Origin: Fragilaria crotonensis
Lineage: Eukaryota; Bacillariophyta; Fragilariophyceae; Fragilariales; Fragilariaceae
NCBI GenBank assembly: GCA_022925895.1
Contig: JAKSYS010000052.1
Span: forward strand, 1 to 64,000
DNA length: 64,000 nucleotides
Direction of reading: 5' to 3'
Each line of letters starts with the position of its first letter. Within the stretch, counting starts at the first letter, position 1. Position numbers and translations under genes: made by a program. The notes beneath the pieces are model-generated. The model searched no databases, was not told the DNA's origin, and worked only from the letters and a program-made list of their open reading frames with translations. Positions 24,162-35,745 of the stretch are shown one piece after another.

Positions 24162-24173
24162 CTCTCTCGGACG

Positions 24174-24953
24174 ATGAAGTTTCGACCATGCATTGACCTT
24201 CACAACGGTCGGGTGAAGCAAATTGTGGGATCGACTCTGACAGACAGCGCTGTGGAGTCACCGGCTGAAAATTTTGCTACTGATAGGCCAGCGGCGGATT
24301 ATGCCGAGATGTATCAACGAGATAAGCTAATAGGTGGCCACGTGATAAAGCTGGGGCCTGGTAACGACGAAGCTGCGAAGAGTGCCCTCAAAGCTTACCC
24401 CCAAGGGCTTCAAATTGGAGGTGGTATAAATGATGAAAACGCAATGGAATGGTTGGACGCCGGAGCTTCCCATGTTATTGTTACGTCGTACGTATTCAGC
24501 GATGGAAAGATCAACTATGAGAGGCTACGCAAACTTGTTGAAATTGTTGGGAAGGAAAGATTGGTGCTGGACCTTTCCTGCAGACGAAATCCAAGCGATC
24601 CCGATGGCCCTTATTACGTCGTCACTGATCGATGGCAAAAATACACAGACATGCCTGTCAATCGTAACACGCTGCAGGAGCTTGGTGCTTTCTGCGATGA
24701 GTTTCTTGTCCATGGCGTCGAGGTTGAAGGCAAGCAATGTGGGATTTTGGAAGACCTCGTCATCCTGCTCGGAGAGCACTCTCCAGTACCCGCCACGTAT
24801 GCTGGCGGGGTACGATCAATTGAAGACATGGAGCTGGTCTTGGCTCTCGGAAAGGGAAAAGTGGATTTAACTATCGGCAGTGCCCTCGACTGTTTTGGTG
24901 GATGTCTGAGCTATGATGACGTTGTTGCCTGGCACAACGAACAGAACGTTTAA
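24174..24953 (+). CDS. HIS6: ProFAR isomerase, eukaryotic HIS6/HisA type
   Basis: This enzyme carries out step 4 of histidine synthesis, the isomerisation of ProFAR to PRFAR (EC 5.3.1.16), on a (beta-alpha)8 barrel. The single-exon protein of 259 aa matches the length of yeast His6 (about 261). It opens with [17 protein letters not shown], holding the first catalytic Asp in CIDLH. Phosphate-binding loops are seen at LQIGGGIND and near [12 protein letters not shown], with the later VLDLSCRRN segment typical of the eukaryotic branch. The start is the usual first residue of this family, so no organelle-targeting extension is encoded in this frame. A targeted form would need an upstream exon, and the TIR insertion now occupies that space. 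It is tail to tail with PSTK, 16 bp between stop codons. Confidence 0.93.
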   Translation: MKFRPCIDLHNGRVKQIVGSTLTDSAVESPAENFATDRPAADYAEMYQRDKLIGGHVIKLGPGNDEAAKSALKAYPQGLQIGGGINDENAMEWLDAGASHVIVTSYVFSDGKINYERLRKLVEIVGKERLVLDLSCRRNPSDPDGPYYVVTDRWQKYTDMPVNRNTLQELGAFCDEFLVHGVEVEGKQCGILEDLVILLGEHSPVPATYAGGVRSIEDMELVLALGKGKVDLTIGSALDCFGGCLSYDDVVAWHNEQNV

Positions 24954-24969
24954 AATGTAGAATACTGGT

Positions 24970-25818
24970 CTACAACGATTCTAATAGAGCCGATCGCAAC
25001 TTTTCTACTTCCTCGTTGCTCCACCCCTCGCACACGGTGCCGCAAAAATCATCAAGAACAACAACTGATGGTTTATCATCTCCGGACCGAAGTTCCTGGA
25101 GAAGCTTCTTCCTTGCCGAGTTCGCCACCCCGGCGCTGTCCTTGTTCAATCTCGCGACGTGTCCCACCCACTTCCGGAAGATTTGATCATATTGGTATAT
25201 TCTTGACTTAGGATTTTCCATTCGTCGTTCTTGAAGAAGCTCCTGCGAAGCAATTTCTGCAGGAGGAGGGGGTGTTAACGGTGTACCATTTTCAAGCTCG
25301 CAGAGCCAGTCAAATATCACACGTAAATCATCTGAATCCCCATTAAACCTGATTGAGGTGGACTCCCATGCCGACTTGGATGTATCGGGAGCCTCAAGCT
25401 TCGCGTTCATCTTCGTAATTGTATCATCAGCAACACGATTCCGACCCAAACGTTTAGCATTCCGGTCCAAGCAGATTTCAACCGGAGTCTCGATGAAGGC
25501 AACACCGAAATAGATAACCATTCCATTGCCGACTTGGTTTCGACATATCTGATAGATGGTCTTTCGCATGGATCGCAGGTGGAAGTTGTCGTCCAACACA
25601 ATCAAACGTGGGGATTCCTTCAGATGTTTTACAAGATCCTCAACTGCTGCAGTACGACTTCTGCGCCAAGCAGCCAGATCATCTTCTTCGGATAGCGATG
25701 CCGCAACGGCATCGTATTCGATGTGAACAGAATTCTGTCTCGTCTCGCACAACCGACGAGCTACAGTGCTTTTGCCAGATCCTGGTAGTCCGACGAGGAC
25801 GACAACCGTTGTCACCAT
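24970..25818 (-). CDS. PSTK: L-seryl-tRNA(Sec) kinase
   Basis: PSTK phosphorylates Ser on tRNA(Sec) so that SepSecS can convert it to selenocysteine. The single-exon protein (282 aa) begins with a P-loop, VVLVGLPGSGKSTVARRL. The family signature IVLDDNFHLRSMRKTIYQIC follows near residue 75. Further on are a lid-like CLDRNAKRLGRNRV and then TITKMNAKLEAPD and AWESTSIRF, as in eukaryotic and archaeal PSTK. The KTI12 family shares the P-loop but lacks the DDNF-HLRSMR pattern. Presence of the gene implies that the organism makes selenoproteins, which is usual for diatoms. Confidence 0.88.
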   Translation of the reverse strand: MVTTVVVLVGLPGSGKSTVARRLCETRQNSVHIEYDAVAASLSEEDDLAAWRRSRTAAVEDLVKHLKESPRLIVLDDNFHLRSMRKTIYQICRNQVGNGMVIYFGVAFIETPVEICLDRNAKRLGRNRVADDTITKMNAKLEAPDTSKSAWESTSIRFNGDSDDLRVIFDWLCELENGTPLTPPPPAEIASQELLQERRMENPKSRIYQYDQIFRKWVGHVARLNKDSAGVANSARKKLLQELRSGDDKPSVVVLDDFCGTVCEGWSNEEVEKLRSALLESL

Positions 25819-25954
25819 GGATCCATATTACTCCACACTCCAAAAATGATCATCACATCTGCACACTTCATCACATCGTTTGCAACGTACTCGAGTATGG
25901 TGGAGTTTGTTTTTTGCTTGCACCCAACTCGCATCTCCACCTCACGCTGAAATA

Positions 25955-26085
25955 TCAGGTACTTGTACTGGAGTACAGTTGTACAGTACTGTTCATGAGC
26001 ATGACACGGTTATAGTCATATAGGTTACAGTCACTACTGCGCAGGATACAGTACTGTACAACTGTACTCCAGTACAAGTACCTGA
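25955..26085. repeat. 37-bp perfect inverted repeat, GTAC-rich
   Basis: Arms 25955-25991 and 26049-26085 are exact reverse complements (left arm starts TCAGGTACTTGTACTGGAGT) around a 57-bp loop. The right arm ends 4 bp before the left terminus of the Mutator-like element at 26090. It may be a small MITE or a hairpin made when the larger element inserted. Confidence 0.85.
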
Positions 26086-26089
26086 AATT

Positions 26090-26175
26090 AGATCCGAGTC
26101 GGCGGCACACAAATCGTTTCACGCCGTGACGTCACTTTGTCGTATCTCTAGATTCCTGTTGATACGTCGCGACCG
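26090..26175 (+). repeat. Left TIR of the 6.6-kb MULE
   Basis: This arm matches the reverse complement of 32618-32703 over about 86 bp. It contains the TGACGTCA-type word (GTGACGTCAC) where the right arm has GTGATGTCAC. Confidence 0.85.
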
Positions 26176-26362
26176 TTTGTCTGTGCGCCAGGATGCCGTT
26201 TCTGCCTGCCAGGAAATCGCCTTTGCGCGCCAGGATATTGTTCGTGTGCATCTGAATTTCATTCTTTCAATATCCTCCACCACCGTGTGGACTTGCTTAC
26301 TACTTGTACCTTATTTGTGTTATGCTCTCCCTCGAGCAGAGTATTGTAGCAATACCGCAACC

Positions 26363-29300
26363 ATGACTTCAACACAAGAGGTGTTGTTTTCTCCGCAGCC
26401 ATCATTGTTTGAACGGATTGACAATGAAATTGATGCCTACCATCAACGTGCGTGGCCAGCATTGCGGCCATTCAATGGTTTTTTAGATGCTCTCGGGTTG
26501 AGGAGGATGCACCAGCAGCAGGGCACAGTTGTTACCAACAACCAAGATGATGTTGATTTGTTTGAAGATGTGAGAAACTTGTTATATACAAACATCATTA
26601 TAAGATTTGATCCCGGTGTATATCCCATCAATGGTGGATGGGGCAAGAACTGTGGTGGTCAGAAGCTTATTGCTGCTCTTCGTGTAGCTTCGCAGAAGTC
26701 TGGCGGTTGTGACCTTACTAACTGTAATGGGGGCACAAAGACGGGAAGTAAGAAGTACATTTTTGTCCAAAGCATTGCCAGTATGACACTCAAGCAGTGC
26801 AAGGTTAAGTCAGGCAAACCTCAACCCACTGGGCCTTTGCGATCCATGACATATCTCTGTGACAGGACAAACACTCACGGTAGATTAGGAAAGCAAGTCA
26901 ATGAGGAGGCGTACAGTACTAACCAGCTGCCCCTCATCTGCTGAAGAGACTTGTAAGGCTCATTTCATTCCGGACTTTGACCAGGAAACTTATTTGTTCA
27001 GATGTGGTGTTGGACAAGGGATTCACACAAATCACACGCCATTGGTGCTGCAGAGATGACCATCCATGCAAAGTTTATTGATGATGAAATGCTAACTTAT
27101 CAAAAGGAACTGGCACTTGCCAACATCCTACCTGGCAAGACAGCATAAGCTGTTAATGCAAGGTTGAGTAGACGTCTGACTCGTCGACACGTCGCCTATT
27201 GCCAAGGGTTTGCAAAGTTGGCTTCCTCATTGGCTGATGCCACTGAGGTTGAAGGAGATGTCGTTGCCTTGTCAAGTGATCTTGACATTTTGATTGATGT
27301 ACTAAAGAGGAAGGGTGCAAGTTTTTCTGCCCTACACCATTGCAGCAAGGAAGGTAGTGCATATGAGCTCCCAAAGCCCAAGAAATCCAAGTCAAATGTC
27401 AGTAAGTTGTCTGAGGAAATGTTGTTTACTGAAACTGGTAGCGCATTCTCGGATGAGACTCCGTGTGAGATTGTTGGGGAGCCTGTAGTACTTGGAGAAG
27501 ATACTATGATGAAGTATGCTCGTGAGAGCCGAGTGTCTGTGAATGCTGATGACAACCAAGATGTCTTACTTGCCATTGTCTGGGTTATTCCCACAGGGAA
27601 GCAATTGTTCCGTGCATATTAAGAGGTCATGCTCATTGAGGATGGAACACACAAGACAAACAAAGAAAACAGGCCCCTCGCTCATAACAATGGGAATCAA
27701 GGACTGCTATGGAAAAATGCAAATCATTCTTCGTGCATTTGTCCCAAAGAAGAGAGCTTGGATGTTTTGTTGGCTATTTTAAGTTGCCACACCATCACTG
27801 ATTGGTACCTCTTTTTGTGAGTTGGTCCGGTTACAAATTACCGATGGCGACTCACAAGAGACTTCGCAACTGGACCTTGGCTGCGCTGAAGACTATTTTC
27901 AAGAATTCAAAGCGGCGACGCTGTGGTTGGCACATCATTGAAATTGGCTGGGAGAGGAATGCCTCTGGTTTGGGCCAAACAAAAAAGGCAAAGCACATCA
28001 AAGCTATTGTCAAACAGTGGATCTACAGTCTGATGAAGGATATTGATAAGGTTCATGAGTATCGTATGTGAGTCAATGTTTAGTGCAGATGTAGAACGTT
28101 GCTCGTAAATATGCACTTACCTCAACACGACTCTGCTTCATTTACTTCCTACTGAGCTCAAAGGCCCTTCTTGGTGTGTACGTTCAATCCAATTCTGTCA
28201 GGGTCATTGTAAGCCTGAGTGGAAGCAACATTATCTGAAAATTGCTTCGCACAAATGTCGTCCCGCACAAGAAAAACTTTGCTGGTCATCACTATCAGTT
28301 CACCTTTTCCTTCAATGAATACTCAAACACATGCCTTGAGGGCACAAACAATGGACTTCAGGACAACTCTGAATCGGTACTTCCCTCCATGGGACTTGCA
28401 AAATCAGGAAAATGTATGGTTTATCAAGATGAGTGTAAGGCATATCATCGGTAGAGATGTTCCTTGGCAGCCTCCGATGGTGTCCCACTGTACACCAATA
28501 CACAGACATGTTGTTACATACAAGCCGTGGCTGGCAGAAACAATGTTACAAGAACAAATTACTTTGGATGGGATTTACTCCTCAGTTCAAATATCCAAGA
28601 CACAGCGGAATGTTGGTTTCTCTTCCATGCAACACAAACCTGCCTCTTATGCTGATATGGCACCAAAGCCATCATTTGCCTGCATCCGTATTGTAATCCT
28701 GAATCAAGCCGGCCAACTGCACTGCTCCTGTGGCTTTACCGAGCGCAATGGGGTGCCTGACCGTCATGTTATTCACGTTGCCCTGCCTTAATTATGGGAA
28801 CTTTGAGGGTTTTACTCACCATCACGTTGCTGTCCGCTTCTAGCAAGCATTCAACAAGTTTGTTGCTGTTGGTGAGCCCTCAGAAATGGATCCACTCCAA
28901 TTAGTAGGCATATGCAACAAGCTGTGACAGGCACAATGCTCTCACTTCACTGGTGTATCCATCCCTGGAGGAGGCTTCAACACATTTCAACAGGTAACAG
29001 AATTCGTTGTAGGGAAAAACTCGACTGCGGCATTCCATTGTTGCATGGATGCTGCCGCATTTGCATATTTCCAAGATCATCTTGACCTGGAAGTGGTCAA
29101 TTACGGTACCATCACAGTGAATTTGGCACTTGCTGCCTTGGAAGGTAACTCATCTCATGGCATTGGCTTGACACAAGAAACCTACAACACAGACAACAAT
29201 GATGAATTTGAGGATGACTTGTTCCGGGAGCACAACATTGCATCCTTTTCCTCGCGGCAATCCACAGGGACACAAACAATGACAGCACACGAAATTCTTG

Positions 29301-29482
29301 CTCCCTGTCCAGGAATTGGTTTGCGTGTATAAACACAAGCCAGAGACGCTTGTTGAGGTTGTTGCCCTTTTAGACAAATTGATTCAGAAGGGCACGGCAG
29401 AAAATGCTGCCATGCAACCAAAACCTGTCGGTCACTTTGTTTCTGCCCTTACACAGAGCAGAAACTGCACCCCTAAAGATTA
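26363..29482 (+). pseudogene. MULE transposase relic (DDE plus SWIM finger)
   Basis: The blocks, in order, suit a Mutator transposase. An N-terminal part follows the ATG at 26363 (with VYPINGGWGKNCGG). A segment with FRCGVGQGIHTNHTP comes near 27000, and PTGKQLFRAY near 27600 opens the catalytic domain. EDGTHKTNKENRPL (near 27645) holds the first acidic site. IKDCYGKMQIILRAFVPK then leads to LQITDGDSQE near 27840 and RRRCGWHIIEIGWERN near 27920. A SWIM-like zinc motif, HCSCGFTERNGVPDRHVIHV, lies near 28710-28770; Asp stands where the third Cys is expected. The tail at 29045-29332 is acidic. At least five stops or frame changes separate the blocks, so this copy cannot make a full transposase. 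Confidence 0.8.
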
Positions 29483-29499
29483 AACATTGTCGCTCGTTG

Positions 29500-31325
29500 T
29501 CATTGTCAATGGATTTCCAATGTTGCTATTCTGATCTTTGCCATTACCTTCATCCTCTATGAAGTCATCCAACAATGTTAGGGTCTATGACTGCGCCAAC
29601 TTTGCTTTCATGCTGCTCATAAATCTCATGTTGCAACTTCGACATGCCATGCTTGACAACACGAGTTTTTGATGCAAAGTAAGTCCCATAAACGTTTCCC
29701 TCCCGAGAACCAATCATGGATGTGCAGTGCCGAACCAGACGACCATCCTATCCAATCAGCACACCGTGGCAAAGCTTGATAGCAATCCCGTGATACATCA
29801 CATCAGCCAGTTCCTGGAAACTTCCCAGACAGGTAGGACAAAGAAGTACCATTCTTTGGTGGTTCCAGGCTGGTCATCAGTCCATATGCTGAAACCGTGA
29901 CTCCCATCATTCACATCATAGTGAGTGGAATTTGTCAAGTTGATGATCAAATCCATTGTGTGCAAGACATGTCATACTCCCCCATTGCCATCCATCCCTT
30001 CAAATGCAGTCATCTGGGAATCGTGATTTTCTAAATCCTGAGCCACCCTCAATACTCCAGGGATTGTTACAGAAGCCAGTTTGGAAGCCGCCATTGACAA
30101 AAAAGGAATTGCATCGTAACGTGATGAAGTTTTGTACTGCACCTTGAGCCCAGCTTTGTTTATGTATGTACCAACTGCATGCATTCCACCAAGGTCACCC
30201 TTTCCAGCTCTGGCACATGCACAGCCCTTTTGTCTCACCATGGTGCAATGGTTGTGAATGTCATCCAACAACTCATTGCCACCCAATCCCAGCACCACTT
30301 GGGGTAGGTACCAAATCTGTACAATAGAAGATTGACGCAATGCCTGCCTTCTACCAGGAAATCTGATGCGCACATCAACATGCAAGTCCATCTTGGAGTG
30401 CTTGGAAGGGTCACTGACAAATGTTTTCTGTGGATCAATGATTTTGTGAAGAAATCCCTAGCTAACAATAGTGTCGACATCAATGTTTTGCTGCTGACTT
30501 GGATCTTGAGAAAGCATCCTTCTTGCTTGTACATGCTAACAAGTTACTCTCAATCATAATGCCCTGACAGGTCCTCTCCATCAATGAAGTCAGCCGGGAG
30601 TCCAGGACCCTCCTCATCAGTAAGCTGGTAAGTGTTATGCACCAATTTGCCAACAGACCTTAATAGCCCCCGGGTATGGCAACAGATTGCTCTCAGAACG
30701 CCTGACACTCCATTTCCAAACGCGACAGTCACCATCCATCATAAAACCAATTCTTGAGAGTACTCTGGGAGAAGCGCCGCAAACGCAACCAATCTATATC
30801 CATGGGAACATGTGAGTTCCGGTTTCCAGACAAGAATGCAGTCCTTTGCTCCCTGTGGCAATAGAAGACTCCAGCATCGGGAATGAGGACAATGCAAGCA
30901 CGATAGAAGTTGTCATCAGGTTGCAGGGCCTTGTCATCACCACCATGTTCAACATCATCCTGAGCCAAACCAGCACCTTGTACTTCAATCTTGCCATCTA
31001 CAATGGATGTTGAATCAATTGCATTTGCAGCAACGTACTTATACACTTTGACAGGAGCATCAACATGTTTGGCAACCTCCCCCCTCCTCACCTTATGAAG
31101 CCTGACTGTCCTTGCCAAAATGCAGTCAATTTCCACAATGTCAAGGTCACCAAATGTTTTACCTTCATGTGCATCATAAACATTGCTTGACTTGTTACAC
31201 CGCGTCAGTGTAACATGCTCCTTGCCAAAAGAAGATCGAAGGGAAAAGTCAACCCATTCAACAGGTGTCTTGCAAACTTTTTCATCATCATTGCAGCTGA
31301 CTGTTGCTTGTGGTGATACAGACAT
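29500..31325 (-). pseudogene. Second, convergent MULE coding region, unknown
   Basis: The longest frame starts with an ATG at 31325 and runs 198 codons to 30729 (begins MSVSPQATVSCNDDEKVC; later DNFYRACIVLIPDAGVFYC and FLSGNRNSHVPMDIDWLRLR). Further protein-like blocks follow at 30735-30550, 30391-29972 and about 29940-29820; the last reads DGSHGFSIWTDDQPGTTKEW. Frame changes interrupt it. I recognise no domain. Its position and direction are like mudrB of MuDR, but no sequence likeness is claimed. It may be cargo or an accessory transposition gene. Confidence 0.55.
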
Positions 31326-32617
31326 TGTTCCCTTCTCTCGCTTTCGTTATCGCTTTTGTTTCTTAAGTGGAGGTGGGCGACAACAATCAAATGCAGAGAG
31401 AAATGCACTGAGTGAATGTAAAGGAAGGCACTTTGCAATGACACTCGCAACTTGGGCATGACTGGGAAATAAAAGAGAGCAGTGATTGCGAAGGCTCCCA
31501 ACAACTAATCCTTTCTCTGTGGCCTCCTTTCGTGCAGCCTTATATGCCTTCCATGTTGTACCTCTCTTTTCAACATCCTCCACAGTTCTTTGTCCTGGAA
31601 TAGAGCCAGCAGCGGTGGATGCAGTCAAAGGAATTCCAACATTTCCCGTATCAACAACCTTGTGCTCCTCGGTATCTTTGTTCTTATTAATTAGCCTGAA
31701 TTTAAAAAATTCGGTTTCTTTTGTGAATTCCCCCTCTTAAATAATAAGTCCTGATTCCCTAGTGACTGGTTTAATGCAAATAGGCATACTTTAGTCTGAA
31801 TTGGCTATTTATTCAATTCAAAGTAGCACGATGAGTTGCAATTGCTGTTGAAAGTCAAAAATTCTGAATAGGAGTGAAGTTGCTAATATTTGAAGCCCAC
31901 GCTGCCAACAATCAGTCTTGAATTGTATTGCAGTTGCAAGTAGAAGTAGCCCAACGCCTTACGCCAATCTGCAAAGAGCATTTGAAGTATTGAGTAAGTG
32001 AAGATAGTTGTATAAAAAGGCGGATGAAGGCAGAGAGAAGCCAACACCAATAGAGGAAGCAACAATCGGCATCCATCACCGCCAGAGCACAAAGGTCTGA
32101 GCCGAGAGGAACATGCTGATAGTCAGTTTTGCGCAGTCCTCTGGGGAGGCGGCACATTATACTTGGGAGAAAATTCTTCGTTTCAACTGCAACCACGTTC
32201 GTAGTTAAAGAGTCTTGCACGCTCAATTTTCCTTGTCGGCCTGTCACAAGTGGAGAGTGGAAGCACCCAGAAATGTTGATAAATTGTTATCCCATTTTGC
32301 CGTCATGATCCAATCATCATGCGTTGAATTCTCACCATTTCCCATCATGATGTCTTCGTGCTCGTCATACTGCCATCCACATCATTGGTTTCCTCAATGC
32401 ACTTGATGAATGCTCTGGTTGTTGATTGAGCCGTATACAATGAGCGACGATCATGTGGCGATCGTAGCAAGGTACCTGTACGAATCACGTCGCAGTAGCT
32501 ACTGGTCCAAGTAGTACCTGAAACGATTACTCAGGATATTTACTTCGTATCAACTTGCCAGCATCAGATTCCACGAAGGCTTGCACCGAAAAAATGTAAT
32601 CCTTACTCTAAATTGCA

Positions 32618-32703
32618 CGATCACGACGTATCAACAGGAGTATAGAGATACGACAAAGTGACATCACGGCGTGACGCGATTTTTGTGCCGCCAACTCGGA
32701 TCT
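32618..32703 (-). repeat. Right TIR of the 6.6-kb MULE
   Basis: This is the inverted partner of 26090-26175, ending ACTCGGATCT at 32703. The flank just outside (GTTATTGAAC) does not repeat the left flank (CCTGAAATT). Confidence 0.85.
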
Positions 32704-35020
32704 GTTATTGAACTGAAGTGAATAAGGCCTGTCGAGGATAGTAGGCTACTGGGGATAAGTGCAGTACCGGTGAGACAGTAAATGCTGTCGTTGGCGAAAC
32801 TAGTAAGAGAGATTCGATGTTCAGACGGAATGTCAGATTCGAGTCAGACTTGAACTCAGAATTGATGGCACAACTGAACTTGTAAAAAGAATTTGAAATT
32901 AATCGCGCAATGGAATTCCAAACTGTCCAACAACCCAAGATTCCATTGGAGGCCGAAAACTATGGAAAGTCAATGGAGAACATTAAACATGTAGGAGAAT
33001 GGACAGAAGTCCACTAGAAAAGAACTGGGAAGTGCAGGACAGAGACACAAGGAAGGAAGAAGGCTGGAGAAGGTTCAGGAGAGACACAGAAGGGGAACCT
33101 GGAGAGGTGTTTAGTTAGAACCTAAACTCATAACTTTTACTTTGCTGATTTTGTCAAGGCCTGACAACCAAAGTTATCACCCCATAACCAGAGCAAGTAC
33201 TGTGGTACCGCGCTCACAAATATCTGGGATTCTCAACAAAGGCCCTCTCCCTTATCAAGGACTATTTTTTTGTGTCAAAACTGACCCCCTAGTTGGTTTT
33301 GACAAAAATCAAGTTTACCGCACTTGCCGATACAAAAACTAAACAGAGGTTTTCTGGGTACTTATTCAGTTAACTTTTAGTGGATGCAGTAATTCCACCG
33401 TCATCGCAGTTCTTCACCATGATGGTGCCAACATCCTCAACCAGAAATGCTAGGAAGATAGAGTCCCTTAAGTTTGTTGCCAGGTCCAAGCTAATGAAAG
33501 AGTTACAAAGAACAATGCTGTTCTTTGGCTGCTGCCTATGAATCTGTTGCATTTACTTCTGCTACTAGGAGCATGACACCAGAGAAAGATCAAAGCCAAA
33601 TGCTTTGTGAAAGCATTATCAGTGTAACCGGTGCAAGTGACATTATGACGCTCCCAGAGCAGATGGTTCCGGGATAAAACTGCAAAAACCAGTTTTCTAA
33701 CTTGTATGACAATGTCCCTGTTGCTGTAAATGATGACTGGAATGCCTCAACATTGTCTACTAGTTTTGGCTTGGTACAGTTGCCGGGTCATCTCGGAATG
33801 ACTATAGCAAGGTTCTCAAGGATTGTTATTTCCCACAAAAAAGCTCCGGTGGTAAACTCACAGTCCAGTATGCTAATAAGACCGATGGTAGTATAACCAT
33901 ATCCATGTTGGTTGCCAAGAATTTAGTAACCCTGTCCATGATGTTTCCGACAAAACCATAATGCAAAGAGCCAAGGAAGTGTTGAGGATTGGGAGGAAGG
34001 CACTTGCCTGCACTAAAGATGCTGATAGCAAATACGACAAGGATGGAAATGTCCTTCAGGGAGAACAATTGCGGATAACCACCATTACATTTGCAAATGT
34101 ATGTACATAAAACTTCAAGGCTCAACTGGTGGTGAAAATGAAGACAAGGATGACAAGGATGTTATGTCAACAACAGCCGATAAAGATGACCAGCAGCATG
34201 CTGATTCTTCTTCGCAATTGGATGTGGTGAATCTCGAAGAAATGCCAGAGGATTATTGTTTCTCTGGCATGATCTCTTTTTTTTCTATGGGGATTCATTA
34301 TCGAGGAGTGTCCCCAGCTATATGCTATCTACCAATCTACTACACAATTTCAGATTGGTGACAGAATAAATGAAGGAAAGGGAGCAAATAGTAGGCAACA
34401 AGCAAAGAAAGAGGCTACAAGGGCAGCCTCTACTAGCTAGTCGGCAAGCCATCAGTGATGGTGCATGACGCATGACCATTGTCACCTTGCCATTGCGGTG
34501 TACAATCTCTCACCAAACACATCAAGATTGCAAAGCTGCTGGCAGCTCATTCAATGGAAGACCAAAGAACTCTTTTTATTTAATTTTCTACAGCAATTCT
34601 TCACATTCAAACCCAGATTGACACCAACATGGCACTTTATAAGGTGAATATCTGCGTTTCCGGCAGGAATCACTGCTGGCATGGAATCATCAATGCTACT
34701 GCTGGTATGAGGAGGTTGTGCCCTTGTGGATGGGATTGTCAGGACATTTGAAGCAACTTCAAGCACCCTTTCCTTCCATGCTTGGTTCAAGGGGCAGGAT
34801 ATAAAATCTGCTTTCTTTCCTCAGTGCAGTAGCAAAACTGTTGATGGCTGTACCACACATGGAACACACCAGTCGTGTTTGATCCATCCTCAAATCAAAA
34901 CAAGACAGCTCCAAAAGACACGGACTTTGCAAAAGCTGCATTAAATTTTGGGTGTCAATGTTGAGAGAGATTTTGCAAAAGCTGCATTACATTTTTGGGT
35001 GTTAATGTTGAGAGAGAGAT
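32704..35020. other. Relic-rich stretch, no intact gene
   Basis: Between about 33.5 and 34.3 kb the plus strand has coding-like segments in shifting frames. One is YDNVPVAVNDDWNASTLSTS near 33705. Others read roughly Y-A-N-K-T-D-G-S-I-T-I-S near 33880 and D-G-N-V-L-Q-G-E-Q-L-R-I near 34050. On the minus strand at 34944-34551 there is a CSMCG zinc-site-like word. None has a recognisable family and none is intact. A decayed gene or transposon is likely. Confidence 0.4.
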
Positions 35021-35133
35021 ATCAATGTGTCCGTCTTTGTTAATGCTGAGAGAAACATCAATGTGTCCAGTCTTCGTGAAGTATCAACCCAAGTTTCTGC
35101 TGGGTCCGAACGTTGTGTCGCAACGAGGCTACA

Positions 35134-35678
35134 TGGCCACCGCCGTGATAATAGTGCAAATACCCGATGTGCATTATATCTACATCGTGCGCCAGGATTT
35201 TCCGAGGTGAGACCTGCAATACGCTTAAGGAAAAAGCACTTTCCCCAGTACCTTGTTTACCCTTCAAGGAAATGCTTCATCTTTATCCTTAGGATGCCAC
35301 TCAAGAAGGGACATTGTTACCTTACCTACCCTGCTGAGGTCTATTCTTGGATGGACCTGATGGTCTTGTCCTCATTGGACACTTGGTGGCATTGCTTGCT
35401 CACAATGGCCACCGCCGTGATAATGGTGCAAACACCCGATGTGCATTATAGCTACATCGTGCGCCAGGATTTTCCGAGGTGAAACCTGCAATACCTTAAG
35501 GAAAAAGCACTTTCCCCAGTATCTTGTTTTACCCTTCAAGGAAATGCTTCATCTTTATCCTTAGGATGCCACTCAAGAAGGGACATTGTTACCTTACCTA
35601 CCCTGCTGAGGTCTATTCTTGGATGGACCTGATGGTCTTGTCCTCATTGGACATTTGGTGGCATTGCTTGCTCACAAA
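35134..35678 (+). repeat. 272-bp tandem duplication, two copies
   Basis: The unit beginning ATGGCCACCGCCGTGATAAT at 35134 starts again at 35406 with only about ten differences. Both copies contain a frame reading M-P-L-K-K-G-H-C-Y-L-T-Y-P-A-E-V-Y-S-W-M-D-L, so the unit was probably coding when it was copied. Its high identity points to a recent event. Confidence 0.85.
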
Positions 35679-35745
35679 GGCTACGGAATGGGGCAGGCCT
35701 CAGGGAAACAAACTCGTGAACTTTAATGAGCTGTTGTGGTGTTAG

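Larger units (their letters stand above)
26090..32703. mobile_element. Mutator-like DNA transposon (MULE), 6.6 kb
   Basis: Long inverted ends (about 86 bp, 26090-26175 and 32618-32703) start AGATCCGAGT and share GGCGGCACA, ACGCCGTGA, GTCACTTTGTCGTATCTCTA and CTGTTGATACGTCG, with roughly 10 mismatches. Inside, a transposase relic runs on the plus strand (26363-29482) and a second coding region runs toward it on the minus strand (31325-29500). This two-gene convergent plan recalls maize MuDR. No flanking target duplication of 8-11 bp is visible, so the insertion is old or one flank was rearranged. Confidence 0.82.

Noticed and set aside
25608-26015. 135-aa plus-strand frame across PSTK start and the hairpin
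   Set aside because: Shadow of PSTK running into GTAC-rich repeat; no independent support.
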